Assembly (NCBI GenBank): GCA_036490795.1
Contig: DASXDG010000455.1
Coordinates: 1 to 24,139 of the forward strand
Reading direction: 5' to 3'
Length of the DNA stretch: 24,139 bases
DNA from: JAFARZ01 sp036490795
GTDB lineage: Bacteria > Actinomycetota > Actinomycetes > Streptosporangiales > Streptosporangiaceae
The notes under the pieces are model-generated. The model searched no databases and had not been told where the DNA came from. It was given only the letters and a program-made list of their open reading frames with translations. Within the stretch, counting starts at the first letter, position 1. Every line of letters begins with the position of its first letter. Both the position numbers and the translations under genes were made by a program. This document shows positions 15,367-22,173 of the stretch, piece by piece.

Positions 15367-15451
15367 TTAACGCGGAAGATATGTCCAACGCGGTAAAAAA
15401 CCATGCTCACAGCAATGGTTTCCTCCGCGATAAGCCAAAATACCGCGTTAA
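15367..15451. repeat. Nested hairpin repeat, copy B
   Basis: Outer arms TTAACGCGG (15367-15375) and CCGCGTTAA (15443-15451) pair perfectly. The inner stem CGCGGTAAAAAACCATGCT pairs with AGCAATGGTTTCCTCCGCG around the loop CAC (15408-15410). Relative to copy C the outer stem swaps a C-G pair for T-A. Confidence 0.8.
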
Positions 15452-15550
15452 TCGCCAACGATCTTGGGGCGTTTCACTGTGGGAGAGAAGTCAGTGACCA
15501 GGGTGACATCTGTGGCTGGTCGGCGGGTAGCTGGGCGTGGGCGGCACTGG

Positions 15551-15656
15551 CTAGCGCGGGCGGCAGGCCAGCGCGGGCGGCAGGCCAGCGTGGGCGGCAC
15601 TGGCTAGCGCGGGCGGGCAGGCTAGCGCGGGCGGGCAGGCTAGCGGGGGGCTAGCC
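15551..15656. repeat. GC-rich tandem repeat block at the M20 gene 3' end
   Basis: About six units of 17-18 bp of the form CTAGCGCGGGCGGGCAGG. The block supplies the stop codon and the last few codons of the M20 hydrolase gene, so the C-terminus depends on repeat state. Confidence 0.75.
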
Positions 15657-16875
15657 AGGCGCGGGCGGCGCAGGTTAGGGCGGCTGCGCCGGTGCGCAGG
15701 GTCGGATCTATGGCCGGGGCGAACCGGGAGGAATGGTTCGAGGGCAGGCTGCCGACGATGGCGGCGATTTCCGCGATGCTGGCCGCCCCGGCGAACAGCG
15801 CGGGGTCGGCACCGCCGAGCAGCCAGTACGCGCACGGCGCGCCTGCCTCGGTGGCCAGCTGGCCGACGTCCTCGCTTCCCGTGACCGGACCGGGATCGAC
15901 CACCAGTCCGTGGCCGAACTGGGCGCCGAACGCTTCGCGCACGCGATCGCACGCGGCGGGGTCGTTCACGACGGCGGGGAACGATTCGAATACGGTGATC
16001 TCGGGATCGGCGGGCGCGCCGGACGCGGCTGCCTCGGCGCGGACGATGCGTTCGACCGCGCCGACAACCCGGTCGCGGATGGCCCGGTTGAACGTGCGGA
16101 TGGTGAGCCGCAGTTCCGCGCTGTCCGGGATGATGTTCTCCTTGGTTCCGGCGCGCAGCAGGCCGACCGTGAGCACGGCGGTTTCGGCCGCTGGGACCTC
16201 ACGGGACACGATGCCTTGCAGGCGGAGCACGGTCGCGGCGGCCATCACGACCGGGTCGACCGTCGTCTCGGGGCGCGAGCCGTGTCCGCCCTTGCCGTGC
16301 ATCACGATGCGCAGCGAATCCGATGCCGCGAAGGCAGGGCCGTCCCGGAGCCCGAACAGCCCGGCCGGCATCGGCGCGACATGCTGGCCGAGCACCACGT
16401 CGGGCCGGCCGAACCGGTCGAACAGGCCGTCGTCGATCATCGCCTTGGCGCCTAGCCCTGCTTCCTCGGCGGGCTGGAACACCAGCTGCAGCGTTCCCCG
16501 CCACGACGACCGGTTCGCCGCGAGAGCGGCGGCGGCGCCGATCAGGCAGGTCACGTGCACGTCGTGGCCGCACGCGTGCATGAGCGGCACGGTCTCGCCG
16601 TCCTCGTCGGTACCGTGCTCGGTGCTCGCGTAGGGGAGGCCGGTCTGCTCGAGCACGGGCAGCGCGTCCATGTCCGCGCGCAGCAACGCGACCGGCCCCG
16701 GGCCGTTGCGCAGCACTGCGACCACGCCGGTCCCGCCGACGCCTTCCGTCGTCTCGTAGCCGAGATCACGCAGCCGTCCGGCGGCTATTCCCGCCGTGCG
16801 CCGTTCCTGGAAGGCCAGCTCCGGATGGGCGTGCAGGTCCTGGTAAATGCTCGCTAGGTCTGGGCTGTCGGCCAC
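15640..16875 (-). CDS. M20 family metallo-amidohydrolase
   Basis: A 411-residue enzyme of the amidohydrolase/hippurate hydrolase branch of M20. Seen: LHAHPELAFQE (14-24), LLRADMDALPV (64-74), the metal motif HACGHDVHV with Cys102 and His104, FQPAEE with Glu137-138, GQHVAPMP with His165, and GKGGHGSRPETTVDP in the lid domain, which is inserted in the usual place. These enzymes cleave N-acyl amino acids or similar amides in the cytosol with two metal ions. The GTG start at 16875 has SD GGAGGA six bases upstream. It follows the glutathione peroxidase gene by 16 bases, so they share a transcript. The stop lies in a tandem repeat. The natural substrate is not evident. Confidence 0.9.
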   Translation of the reverse strand: MADSPDLASIYQDLHAHPELAFQERRTAGIAAGRLRDLGYETTEGVGGTGVVAVLRNGPGPVALLRADMDALPVLEQTGLPYASTEHGTDEDGETVPLMHACGHDVHVTCLIGAAAALAANRSSWRGTLQLVFQPAEEAGLGAKAMIDDGLFDRFGRPDVVLGQHVAPMPAGLFGLRDGPAFAASDSLRIVMHGKGGHGSRPETTVDPVVMAAATVLRLQGIVSREVPAAETAVLTVGLLRAGTKENIIPDSAELRLTIRTFNRAIRDRVVGAVERIVRAEAAASGAPADPEITVFESFPAVVNDPAACDRVREAFGAQFGHGLVVDPGPVTGSEDVGQLATEAGAPCAYWLLGGADPALFAGAASIAEIAAIVGSLPSNHSSRFAPAIDPTLRTGAAALTCAARAWLAPR

Positions 16876-16891
16876 GATGGTCCTCCGGCGG

Positions 16892-17380
16892 CTAAGCGGG
16901 CAAGTTGTCCTCGATGACGGCGAGTACGGCCGGGTCGTCCGGAGTCGTCATCGGCCGGAACCTGGCGGCGACGCTGCCGTCGGGACGCAGCACGAACTTC
17001 TCGAAGTTCCACTGGATGTCGCCGGCCTCACCGTCCGCGTCCGGGACAGCGGTGAGCTCGGAGTAGATCGGGTGCCGTTCCGGCCCGTTCACCTCGATCT
17101 TCTCGAACATCGGGAACGTGACCCCGTACGTTGCCGAGCAGAACTCGGCGATCTCGCCGGCCGTACCGGGCTCCTGCCCGCCGAACTGGTTGCACGGGAA
17201 CCCGACCACGGCGAACCCGCGGTCGGCCAGCCGCGCGTGCAGCGCCTCAAGGGCGGTGTACTGCGGGGTCAGTCCGCACTTGGACGCGACGTTCACCACG
17301 AGCAGGGTCTTGCCGGCCTGGGAGGCGAGCGAGGAGTCCTGCCCGGCCAGGGTTTTCACCGCGATGTCGTAGATGCTCAC
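16892..17380 (-). CDS. Glutathione peroxidase family peroxidase
   Basis: A 162-residue Cys-type peroxidase. The reactive Cys35 lies in NVASKCGLTPQY, with catalytic Gln69 in FPCNQFGGQEP and Trp124-Asn125 in QWNFEKF. Cys81 (EFCSATYGVTFP) is placed to be the resolving Cys, so it probably uses thioredoxin or mycothiol-linked reductants rather than glutathione, which actinobacteria lack. The GTG at 17380 gives the common SIYDI start; a GTG at 17386 adds two residues. Neither has a good SD. It is the first gene of an operon with the M20 hydrolase. Confidence 0.9.
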   Translation of the reverse strand: MSIYDIAVKTLAGQDSSLASQAGKTLLVVNVASKCGLTPQYTALEALHARLADRGFAVVGFPCNQFGGQEPGTAGEIAEFCSATYGVTFPMFEKIEVNGPERHPIYSELTAVPDADGEAGDIQWNFEKFVLRPDGSVAARFRPMTTPDDPAVLAVIEDNLPA

Positions 17381-17741
17381 GAGCACTACCGTACCGGGTA
17401 AGCATTCTGCGGCCCGTCGAGGAAGCCCGTCGAGGAAGCCCGTCGAGGAGGTCAGCTCGGTGGACGCCGCCGAGGCGGGATTGACCGAGTGCGGATGCCC
17501 GCAGCGCGTCGATCCCGCGGTCCAGCAAAATGCCCGCCGGGGACCGGTGAGTTTGCGGCTCTCCGGTCCCTAGCGGCCCTCCCCAAGTGATCCTGACTGT
17601 ATCCGCCTCCGATTTAGCGGCCATGAAGTCCTTGTTAAGCGGGTCCGCGATGGTAGCCAGCGGCAGTACATCGGGGCCGGCGGGGCCGGATCCGGCCCGC
17701 CGGAGGCCGGACGCCGGGAAGCGGATTGTGTTGCGATACAT
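17247..17741 (-). CDS. Uncertain ORF with a strong SD, function unknown
   Basis: The ATG at 17741 follows AAGGAG at ideal spacing, and the first ~55 codons show normal third-position GC (MYRNTIRFPASGLRRAG...PLNKDFMAAKSEADTVRITWGG). After that, codon use weakens and the frame enters a 13-bp repeat and runs antisense into the peroxidase gene before stopping at 17247. It may be a short gene whose frame was shifted, leaving a longer artificial tail. I do not recognise the protein. It is divergent from the DUF2237 gene, 46 bp away. Confidence 0.3.
   Translation of the reverse strand: MYRNTIRFPASGLRRAGSGPAGPDVLPLATIADPLNKDFMAAKSEADTVRITWGGPLGTGEPQTHRSPAGILLDRGIDALRASALGQSRLGGVHRADLLDGLPRRASSTGRRMLTRYGSAREHLRHRGENPGRAGLLARLPGRQDPARGERRVQVRTDPAVHRP
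17412..17450. repeat. 13-bp tandem repeat, three units
   Basis: GCCCGTCGAGGAA at 17412, 17425 and 17438 (the last ends in G). It sits just upstream of the peroxidase gene and is not a multiple of three. Confidence 0.85.
17540..17570. terminator. Candidate hairpin without T-run
   Basis: GGGACCGG (17540-17547) pairs perfectly with CCGGTCCC (17563-17570) around a 15-nt loop. It lies between the peroxidase gene and the 17741 start. Only a possible terminator. Confidence 0.3.
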
Positions 17742-17751
17742 GGCGGGCTCC

Positions 17752-17780
17752 TTGCGGAGTGCGACGCGTAATTCAATACT
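17752..17780 (+). promoter_or_regulatory. Promoter of the DUF2237 gene, leaderless
   Basis: TTGCGG (17752-17757), a 17-bp spacer, AATACT (17775-17780), then seven bases to the ATG at 17788. No SD is present, consistent with a leaderless mRNA. Confidence 0.5.
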
Positions 17781-17787
17781 TCTTGGC

Positions 17788-18180
17788 ATGGGCGACCGTA
17801 ACGTGCTTGGCGGGGAACTTGAGCCGTGTGGCACCGACCCGCTTACCGGTTTCTACCGGGACGGGTGCTGCACGACCGGACCTGAGGACCTGGGCAGTCA
17901 TACGATCTGCGCGGTGGTCACGGGCGAGTTCCTCGAACACCAGAAGAGCATCGGCAACGACCTGTCGACCCCGATGCCCCAGTTCAAGTTCCCCGGGCTG
18001 AACCCGGGGGACAGGTGGTGCGTGACGGCGGTGAACTGGCTCAGGGCGCACCATGACGGCGCGGCGGCACCGGTGGTGCTCGCGTCCACGCACCAGCGCG
18101 CGCTGGAGATCGTGCCGCTTGCCGTGCTCAAGCAGTACTCGGTCGACGTCCCCGCTGACGCCGCCGCCTTGGACGACTGA
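17788..18180 (+). CDS. DUF2237 family protein
   Basis: A 130-residue soluble protein covering the whole DUF2237 domain: NVLGGELEPCGTDPLTGFYRDGCCTTGPEDLGSHTICAVVTGEFLEHQKSIGNDLSTP, then FKFPGLNPGDRWCVTAVNW and THQRALEIVPLAVLKQYS. The conserved Cys residues and GFYRDGCC/GPEDLGSHT motifs are the family signature. No biochemical role is established for the family. The ATG at 17788 is used since conserved sequence begins three residues later and the promoter is just upstream; longer frames upstream are not supported. The 3' end overlaps the convergent TetR gene by 53 bases. Confidence 0.9.
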   Translation: MGDRNVLGGELEPCGTDPLTGFYRDGCCTTGPEDLGSHTICAVVTGEFLEHQKSIGNDLSTPMPQFKFPGLNPGDRWCVTAVNWLRAHHDGAAAPVVLASTHQRALEIVPLAVLKQYSVDVPADAAALDD

Positions 18181-18799
18181 GTACACGCTGGACAAGTAAC
18201 GGGGCTAGTGCTCGCAGGGCGAGGGCGGTGACCGTCTGCTCAAGGCCGGGCGGCATGGCCGCCTCGCGCAACCGCCGGGCAGACAGCAGGGACAGCAGCA
18301 GCCACGCGGCGGCGCCGGGATCGGTGTCAGCCCGGACGGCGCCAGAGGCCTGGGCGTGGCGTACCAGGTCAGCGAGGTGGTCCGCGATCGCGCGCAAGGC
18401 GTCCCTGGCCGGCTCGGCCAGCTCGGGATCCGCGGTCAGCGTGATGGCGTCGGCGAACAAGATTCCGTAGGCGGCACCCGGGTGCGCGCCCCCGTCATGC
18501 CCGCTTAGCACGTGATGCAGCAGGCTGGCCGCGGAACCGTGACCGTCCATGGCCAACCGGGCGTCGACGACGGCACGTTCGAGCACCGCGGTGAACAGGG
18601 CGGCCTTGGAACCGAAGTTCTGGAAGATAACGGGCTCGGTGACGCCGATCTGAGCGGCCACATCGGAGACCTTCGCGGCGCGGTAGCCGGACTGGGCGAA
18701 CACGTCGGTCGCGGCGCGCAGGATCGTCTCCCTGCGCTCGGCCGCGCTCAGCCGCGTCCGGTGCCGCGGCTTGCCGGTCACCGTGGGCTTGTCGTTCAT
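18128..18799 (-). CDS. TetR-family transcriptional regulator
   Basis: A 223-residue regulator. The N-terminal HTH reads ERRETILRAATDVFAQSGYRAAKVSDVAAQIGVTEPVIFQNFGSKAALFTAVLE, a standard TetR DNA-binding domain; the remainder is a helical ligand and dimer domain ending in a very basic tail (RPRRRRQRGRRPS). The ATG at 18799 with AGGTGG before it is preferred over the in-frame ATG at 18820, which lies within an operator palindrome. It is divergent from a SAM methyltransferase and should repress both genes through the paired palindromes at 18812-18843. The ligand is unknown. Confidence 0.9.
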   Translation of the reverse strand: MNDKPTVTGKPRHRTRLSAAERRETILRAATDVFAQSGYRAAKVSDVAAQIGVTEPVIFQNFGSKAALFTAVLERAVVDARLAMDGHGSAASLLHHVLSGHDGGAHPGAAYGILFADAITLTADPELAEPARDALRAIADHLADLVRHAQASGAVRADTDPGAAAWLLLSLLSARRLREAAMPPGLEQTVTALALRALAPLLVQRVLSRPRRRRQRGRRPSTA

Positions 18800-18811
18800 C
18801 TTGCCACCTAA

Positions 18812-18843
18812 CTTAGTCATGACTAAGCTTAGTCGCGACTAAG
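18812..18843. promoter_or_regulatory. Twin 16-bp palindromic operators
   Basis: CTTAGTCATGACTAAG (18812-18827) and CTTAGTCGCGACTAAG (18828-18843) are both perfect palindromes, placed head to tail with no gap in the divergent promoter region. They differ only in the central two bases. This is a typical TetR operator arrangement. Confidence 0.85.
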
Positions 18844-18864
18844 TTATCTCGAAACGGAGGACGC

Positions 18865-19491
18865 ATGCACGACACGATGAGGCGCCTGCACGGCGGACGG
18901 CAGGGGAAGGGCACCACGCTCGACGGTTTCCGGCTGAACGAAGTGGTGAGCCAGATCGCGTTCCTTGGCAGGCGCGGCGCCGTATACCGGCGGATTGTGT
19001 CGCTGAGCGGCGCGCGTGCCGGGGATTCGGTCCTGGATGTCGGATCGAGCAGTGGCTACCTGGCCAGGAAGCTGGCCGCTGCCGCGGGTCCGGCCGGGCA
19101 CGTGACGGGAGTGGATCCATCCGAGGCGGCGATCGCCTATGCTCGCCGGCGCGCGCGGGCCGGCGTGACGTTCAGCGTGGGCGTCGCGCAGGACCTGGAC
19201 CTGCCGGACGCGACGTTCGACGTGGTCACCTGCACCCTTGCCATGCACCACGTGCCAGCTTGGCGGCGCGGGCCCGCGCTGAGCGAGATGTACCGGGTGA
19301 CCAAGCCCGGCGGGCGCCTGCTGGTCGCGGATTTCAATCCGTCGCGGTCCCACCCGGGTGGTAGGCGGACGCGGCACGCCGCGGCCACGGTCGGTCCGCT
19401 GGAGGACCTGGCGGCCGAGGCCGGCTTCCAGGTGGAGTCGGCCGGCGAACTACCGCTGCTGCGTTATGTCGTTGCCGTCCGTCCGTGCTAG
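18865..19491 (+). CDS. Class I SAM-dependent methyltransferase
   Basis: A 208-residue Methyltransf_11-type enzyme. Motif I VLDVGSSSGYLARKL (56-70), the acidic end of strand 2 in VTGVDPSEAAIAYARRRA, motif II-like FDVVTCTLAMHHVPAW, and the post-motif YRVTKPGGRLLVADF are all present. The substrate cannot be told from sequence; these enzymes act on small molecules such as quinones or drugs. SD CGGAGGA lies before the ATG at 18865. As the divergent partner of a TetR gene it is likely induced by that regulator's ligand, possibly a resistance or detoxification function (inference). Confidence 0.9.
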   Translation: MHDTMRRLHGGRQGKGTTLDGFRLNEVVSQIAFLGRRGAVYRRIVSLSGARAGDSVLDVGSSSGYLARKLAAAAGPAGHVTGVDPSEAAIAYARRRARAGVTFSVGVAQDLDLPDATFDVVTCTLAMHHVPAWRRGPALSEMYRVTKPGGRLLVADFNPSRSHPGGRRTRHAAATVGPLEDLAAEAGFQVESAGELPLLRYVVAVRPC

Positions 19492-19507
19492 GCGCCGAGG
19501 ACAGTGA

Positions 19508-19662
19508 GCACCAGCTGAACGGCTGCTCGGCACGGCCATCTTGGGTTTCGCGGCCAGCGAGGTGGCCGGCCGGTTCCGCGGCACGACCAGGACGTCATCG
19601 ACGAGGACTTCGCCGAACTCGTGCGCTGGCTCAAGCTGGCCGTGGCCAGCCTGCGCCAGTGA
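19508..19662 (+). pseudogene. Possible frameshifted regulator remnant
   Basis: One frame reads APAERLLGTAILGFAASEVAGRF, and after a one-base shift near 19586 another frame reads HDQDVIDEDFAELVRWLKLAVASL before TGA 19662. Joined, this resembles the C-terminal helices of a TetR-type regulator. No start or N-terminal part exists upstream because the methyltransferase gene is there. Only a weak resemblance, no family confirmed. Confidence 0.3.
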
Positions 19663-19721
19663 AGACCCGGGTCAGTCAGTGAGAGACTGGCAACGCGCAA
19701 CGATACGGAGGTGGTTCGCTG

Positions 19722-20192
19722 ATGATCGAGCACGCCCGCGAACAGGACCGCGCCGAGATCATGCGGAACTTCGAGCGGTTCTGGGCCGGCGACCGTGACC
19801 TGGATTTTCTCCGCTCGGTGCACCACCCGATGTTCTTCATCGAGTTCGCCGACACGGCTTTCGTGGCGCGTTCGGAAGATACCGGCGAGATCCTCGGGTA
19901 CCTGCTCGGCTTCGTCGCCCCCGGTGGCTACGGCTACGTGCACTTCATCGCGGTCAGGGACGACGCACGCAAACTCGGCCTGGCCAGCACGCTGTACGAG
20001 GCGTTCACCGCGGCGGCCGTCGCGGGCGGCGCGACCAGCCTCAAGGCCATCACCAGCCCGCAGAACCAGGCGTCGCAGGCGTTTCACCGGCGGGTGGGTT
20101 TCACCAGCATGACGCGAGTCGACGACTACGGCGGCACCGGCCGGCCGCGCATCATCATGCGCAAGCCCGGGCCGCTGGAGCAGGCGCCGTAG
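19722..20192 (+). CDS. GNAT family N-acetyltransferase
   Basis: A 156-residue protein with the GNAT fold: FVARSEDTGEILGYLLGFVAPGGYGYVHFIAV (strands 2-4), the acetyl-CoA loop region VRDDARKLGLASTLYEAFTAAA, in which the usual Q/R-x-x-G-x-A motif is altered to RKLGLA, then ITSPQNQASQAFHRRVGF, the typical C-terminal strand and helix. Substrate unknown. A GGAGGTGG SD precedes the ATG at 19722. It stands alone, with a 22-bp repeat just after its stop. Confidence 0.88.
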   Translation: MIEHAREQDRAEIMRNFERFWAGDRDLDFLRSVHHPMFFIEFADTAFVARSEDTGEILGYLLGFVAPGGYGYVHFIAVRDDARKLGLASTLYEAFTAAAVAGGATSLKAITSPQNQASQAFHRRVGFTSMTRVDDYGGTGRPRIIMRKPGPLEQAP

Positions 20193-20204
20193 CCGTCGAC
20201 TAGC

Positions 20205-20226
20205 TCATAACTAACGGTGGTGCTTC
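20205..20226. repeat. 22-bp dispersed repeat, copy 2
   Basis: It matches 10920-10941 at 21 of 22 bases. Here it lies between the convergent GNAT and CBS genes, ending 8 bases before the CBS stop. It is therefore not tied to a promoter in both places. Confidence 0.55.
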
Positions 20227-20234
20227 AGCCCAGG

Positions 20235-20654
20235 TCAGGTGGCCGCGTACACGCGCGCGGCGAAGCTGTGCACGTCGCCCTGGGACAGGCTCCTGGCGAT
20301 GTCCGCCTCGCTGATCATGCCGATCAGCTTCTTGTTCTCGATCACCGGAAGCCGGCGGATCTGGTGCTTCTTCATCTCCGCGAGCGCCTCGCCGACGGTT
20401 GCCTCCGCATCGATCCAGCGCGGCGTGCCCTCGGCCAGGTCGCCGGCGGTGACCTCCGCTGGATCGTGCCCCATCGCTACGCATTTCACCACGATGTCGC
20501 GATCGGTGACCATACCGGTCATACGGTCGTTTGCGTCGCAGACCGGCAGTGCGCCGACGTTCATCTCGCGCATCATCTGCGCTGCCCGGTCCAGCGTCTC
20601 GGTCGCCGGAATGCAGCGCACGCCGCTGCTCATGATGTCTCTCGCGGTCGTCAT
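20235..20654 (-). CDS. CBS-domain pair protein
   Basis: A 139-residue protein made of two CBS motifs: MTTARDIMSSGVRCIPATETLDRAAQMMREMNVGALPVCDANDRMTGMVTDRDIVVKCV and then DATVGEALAEMKKHQIRRLPVIENKKLIGMISEADIARSL. The two form one Bateman module, which binds adenosine nucleotides or similar ligands. Stand-alone pairs of this size resemble mycobacterial hypoxic response protein 1, but hypoxia control here is not shown. A GAGGGGG SD precedes the ATG at 20654. Confidence 0.9.
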   Translation of the reverse strand: MTTARDIMSSGVRCIPATETLDRAAQMMREMNVGALPVCDANDRMTGMVTDRDIVVKCVAMGHDPAEVTAGDLAEGTPRWIDAEATVGEALAEMKKHQIRRLPVIENKKLIGMISEADIARSLSQGDVHSFAARVYAAT

Positions 20655-20734
20655 GTGTGCCCCCTCTGGTATCCCCTAAGCCTCGGGTATCCCCCTGATC
20701 ACTGCCGCGTATGCGCGCCACGCCCGGGATGCGG

Positions 20735-20796
20735 CGGGAATCAACGCGGCAGAGGCGGGAAATCAACGCGGCAGAGGACTTAATTACCGCGTTGGT
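20735..20796. repeat. Hairpin repeat, partial copy D
   Basis: A tandem pair CGGGAA(A)TCAACGCGGCAGAGG at 20735-20755 and 20756-20777 is followed by the inverted arm ACCGCGTTGGT (20786-20796). It keeps the outer-arm motif TCAACGCGG/CCGCGTTGG of copies A-C but lacks the inner stem. Confidence 0.65.
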
Positions 20797-20817
20797 GACG
20801 ACCTGTCCGAGCCACCT

Positions 20818-21408
20818 TTATGGCTCGCCGTCTGTGGGGAAGGCGAAGTGCAGGTAGCTGACCCGCCGGGCGCCATCGGGGCGCAGGGACGCGTCGGCGA
20901 CGCGGTCGGAGTAGGGGTCGAGCAGCTCCCGTACCTTGGTGCCGATCCCGGTGAGCTCGTCCGGGGTCAGGTACAGGAGCCGGTCGCCGAGCAACCAGGA
21001 CTCCTGCCATTGTTTGGACTCGAGCTGGATGGTGTCCAGCCAGCGCATCACCTGCTCGAAGTAGCGCTCGGCGATGACCGTATTCAGCATGTTGGTCGCG
21101 GCGGCGAGTTCGGGGTTGGCCGGCGTGGCCTCCCAGGTCGTGGACATCGTCGTCGCGCGCCACGGCTTCTCCCGGCCGGTACCGCCGCCCGCCTCCTCGA
21201 CCAGCCCGTACTTCGCCAGCTGGCGCAAGTGGAACGAGCAGGTGCCCGATGACTCGCCGAGGAGTTCGGCGGCATGCGTGGCGGTGAGCGGGCCCTCGGT
21301 GCGGAGCAGCCCGACCAGCGCCATGCGCACCGGATGGGCATACGCGCGCAACGCGCGCGGATCGGTCAGCTTGGTAACGGAGCGTGCCTTCTCGGGGTCG
21401 GCATCCAT
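20818..21408 (-). CDS. ArsR-family regulator (HTH_20 type)
   Basis: A 196-residue protein. The winged helix reads TDPRALRAYAHPVRMALVGLLRTEGPLTATHAAELLGESSGTCSFHLRQLAKYGLVEEA, an ArsR domain without a CxC metal site. The C-terminal ~100 residues (FEQVMRWLDTIQLESKQWQESWLLGDRLLYLTPDELTGIGTKVRELLDPY) are a helical region seen in non-metal ArsR proteins that control transporters. The ATG at 21408 is chosen because of the operator and -10 box directly upstream; the longer frame to 21648 runs through a hairpin and is not supported. No transporter lies next to it, so its target is open. Confidence 0.88.
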   Translation of the reverse strand: MDADPEKARSVTKLTDPRALRAYAHPVRMALVGLLRTEGPLTATHAAELLGESSGTCSFHLRQLAKYGLVEEAGGGTGREKPWRATTMSTTWEATPANPELAAATNMLNTVIAERYFEQVMRWLDTIQLESKQWQESWLLGDRLLYLTPDELTGIGTKVRELLDPYSDRVADASLRPDGARRVSYLHFAFPTDGEP

Positions 21409-21411
21409 GAA

Positions 21412-21429
21412 TGCAAAGATAACTTTGCA
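21412..21429 (-). promoter_or_regulatory. ArsR operator and leaderless promoter
   Basis: TGCAAAG (21412-21418) and CTTTGCA (21423-21429) form an inverted repeat with a 4-bp centre. On the minus strand TTATCT (21422-21417) sits within it, about 8 bases before the ATG at 21408. A regulator bound here would cover the promoter, so autoregulation is likely. Confidence 0.6.
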
Positions 21430-21597
21430 AAGCTTTCTTCGGAAGACCTGCACCGTGGATTCCTCGCCAGCGCCCGCGCTACAGAGATTGAACTGCGTGG
21501 GTCTGCGTCGCCCGCGGCGATCAGGGCCATCGCGGCCACGCCGCCGCACCGGCATCCGCAAACCGGATAAACCACCCGCACTCGGGCGGCATCGCGG

Positions 21598-21647
21598 TGA
21601 TCGTGCGCGTGGCGTTCCGGTTTCCCGGAACGCCACGCGCACGATCA
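21598..21647. repeat. Perfect 23-bp stem with 4-nt loop
   Basis: The arms 21598-21620 and 21625-21647 are exact reverse complements around TTTC. It lies in the gap between the ArsR start and the small secreted-peptide gene, 155 bases past the latter's stop. It may be a terminator (no T-run) or a mobile-repeat remnant. Confidence 0.85.
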
Positions 21648-21801
21648 TGAAACCGGCCTATGGGCCGGGCACCGTCCACCCCGGGATCCGGCAACGCCGA
21701 CCCGACCGCGGGGCATGTCTAGGCCGCGGCGGCGCGGCCCGCCAAGACGGCTGGGAGATCCGGGATACGAACGAATTGCGGGACGGCAGGACGGATTCGG
21801 G
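21648..21801. other. Gap without a supported gene
   Basis: Together with 21430-21597 this gap has only frames without start signals. I see no further sites beyond the 23-bp hairpin. Confidence 0.45.
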
Positions 21802-21954
21802 CTAACGCTGTGGCGGCTTGTGGCTGTTGTCGGGCCTGACTATCGTCTGTGGCGGCTTGTTGTTGTTGGCGAACGCGGTCCCAGTAGCAGCAGGGGCCGC
21901 CCCGATGCCGGCGGCCATCGCTGAGATCATGAGGGCTCTGGTGATCTTGCGCAC
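21802..21954 (-). CDS. Tiny secreted peptide, function unknown
   Basis: A 50-residue ORF too short for most gene callers. GTG at 21954 is preceded by AGGAAAGAGAG. The N-terminus is a clear Sec signal: MRKITRAL, a hydrophobic core ALMISAMAAGIGAAPAATG, and a TAFA cleavage site near residue 29. The mature part is about 21 residues, rich in Asn, Pro and Lys, with the unit KPPQ twice (NNNKPPQ... and HKPPQR) encoded by a direct DNA repeat. A short inverted repeat ATCACCGTGAT (21983-21993) lies upstream. I recognise no family. Confidence 0.6.
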   Translation of the reverse strand: MRKITRALMISAMAAGIGAAPAATGTAFANNNKPPQTIVRPDNSHKPPQR

Positions 21955-22018
21955 GTAGTCTCTCTTTCCTCGGTCCGCCAATATCACCGTGATGGTAAAT
22001 CGATTCGCGCCTAAGAAA

Positions 22019-22173
22019 TAGGAGCTGCCGGTCTCGTGCGTGCGGGAGGCCAGAGATGGATCTGCGGCGTATGTCCGGCCAGAAGGGCGCGATGATGATG
22101 AGATGCGGCCGCAGGGTGGCTGCTGGATGACAGCGGTTGCCGGATGACGGCGGTTGCCGGATGGAGGCAGGTC
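22019..22173. other. Leader region with 17-bp tandem repeat
   Basis: GGATGACRGCGGTTGCC occurs at 22125-22141 and 22142-22158 directly before the nitrilase SD. No promoter is clear. Confidence 0.5.

Larger units (their letters stand above)
15060..15639. other. 580-bp gap without a supported gene
   Basis: It holds an 18-bp tandem pair (15196-15231), a 10-bp inverted repeat CCCCTTCGTG/CACGAAGGGG (15208-15217 and 15252-15261), hairpin repeat copy B (15367-15451) and the start of a GC-rich repeat block (15551-15656). Reading frames here either run through the repeats or lack start signals. Confidence 0.6.

Noticed and set aside
15192..15458. 88-residue minus-strand ORF
   Set aside because: It starts in hairpin copy B and ends in the 18-bp repeat; no SD and no recognisable domain.
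15551..15656. CRISPR-like array
   Set aside because: Units of 17-18 bp follow each other without unique spacers and no cas gene is near; it is a plain tandem repeat.
20217..20783. 188-residue frames on both strands over the CBS gene
   Set aside because: Shadows of the CBS-pair gene; no domain.
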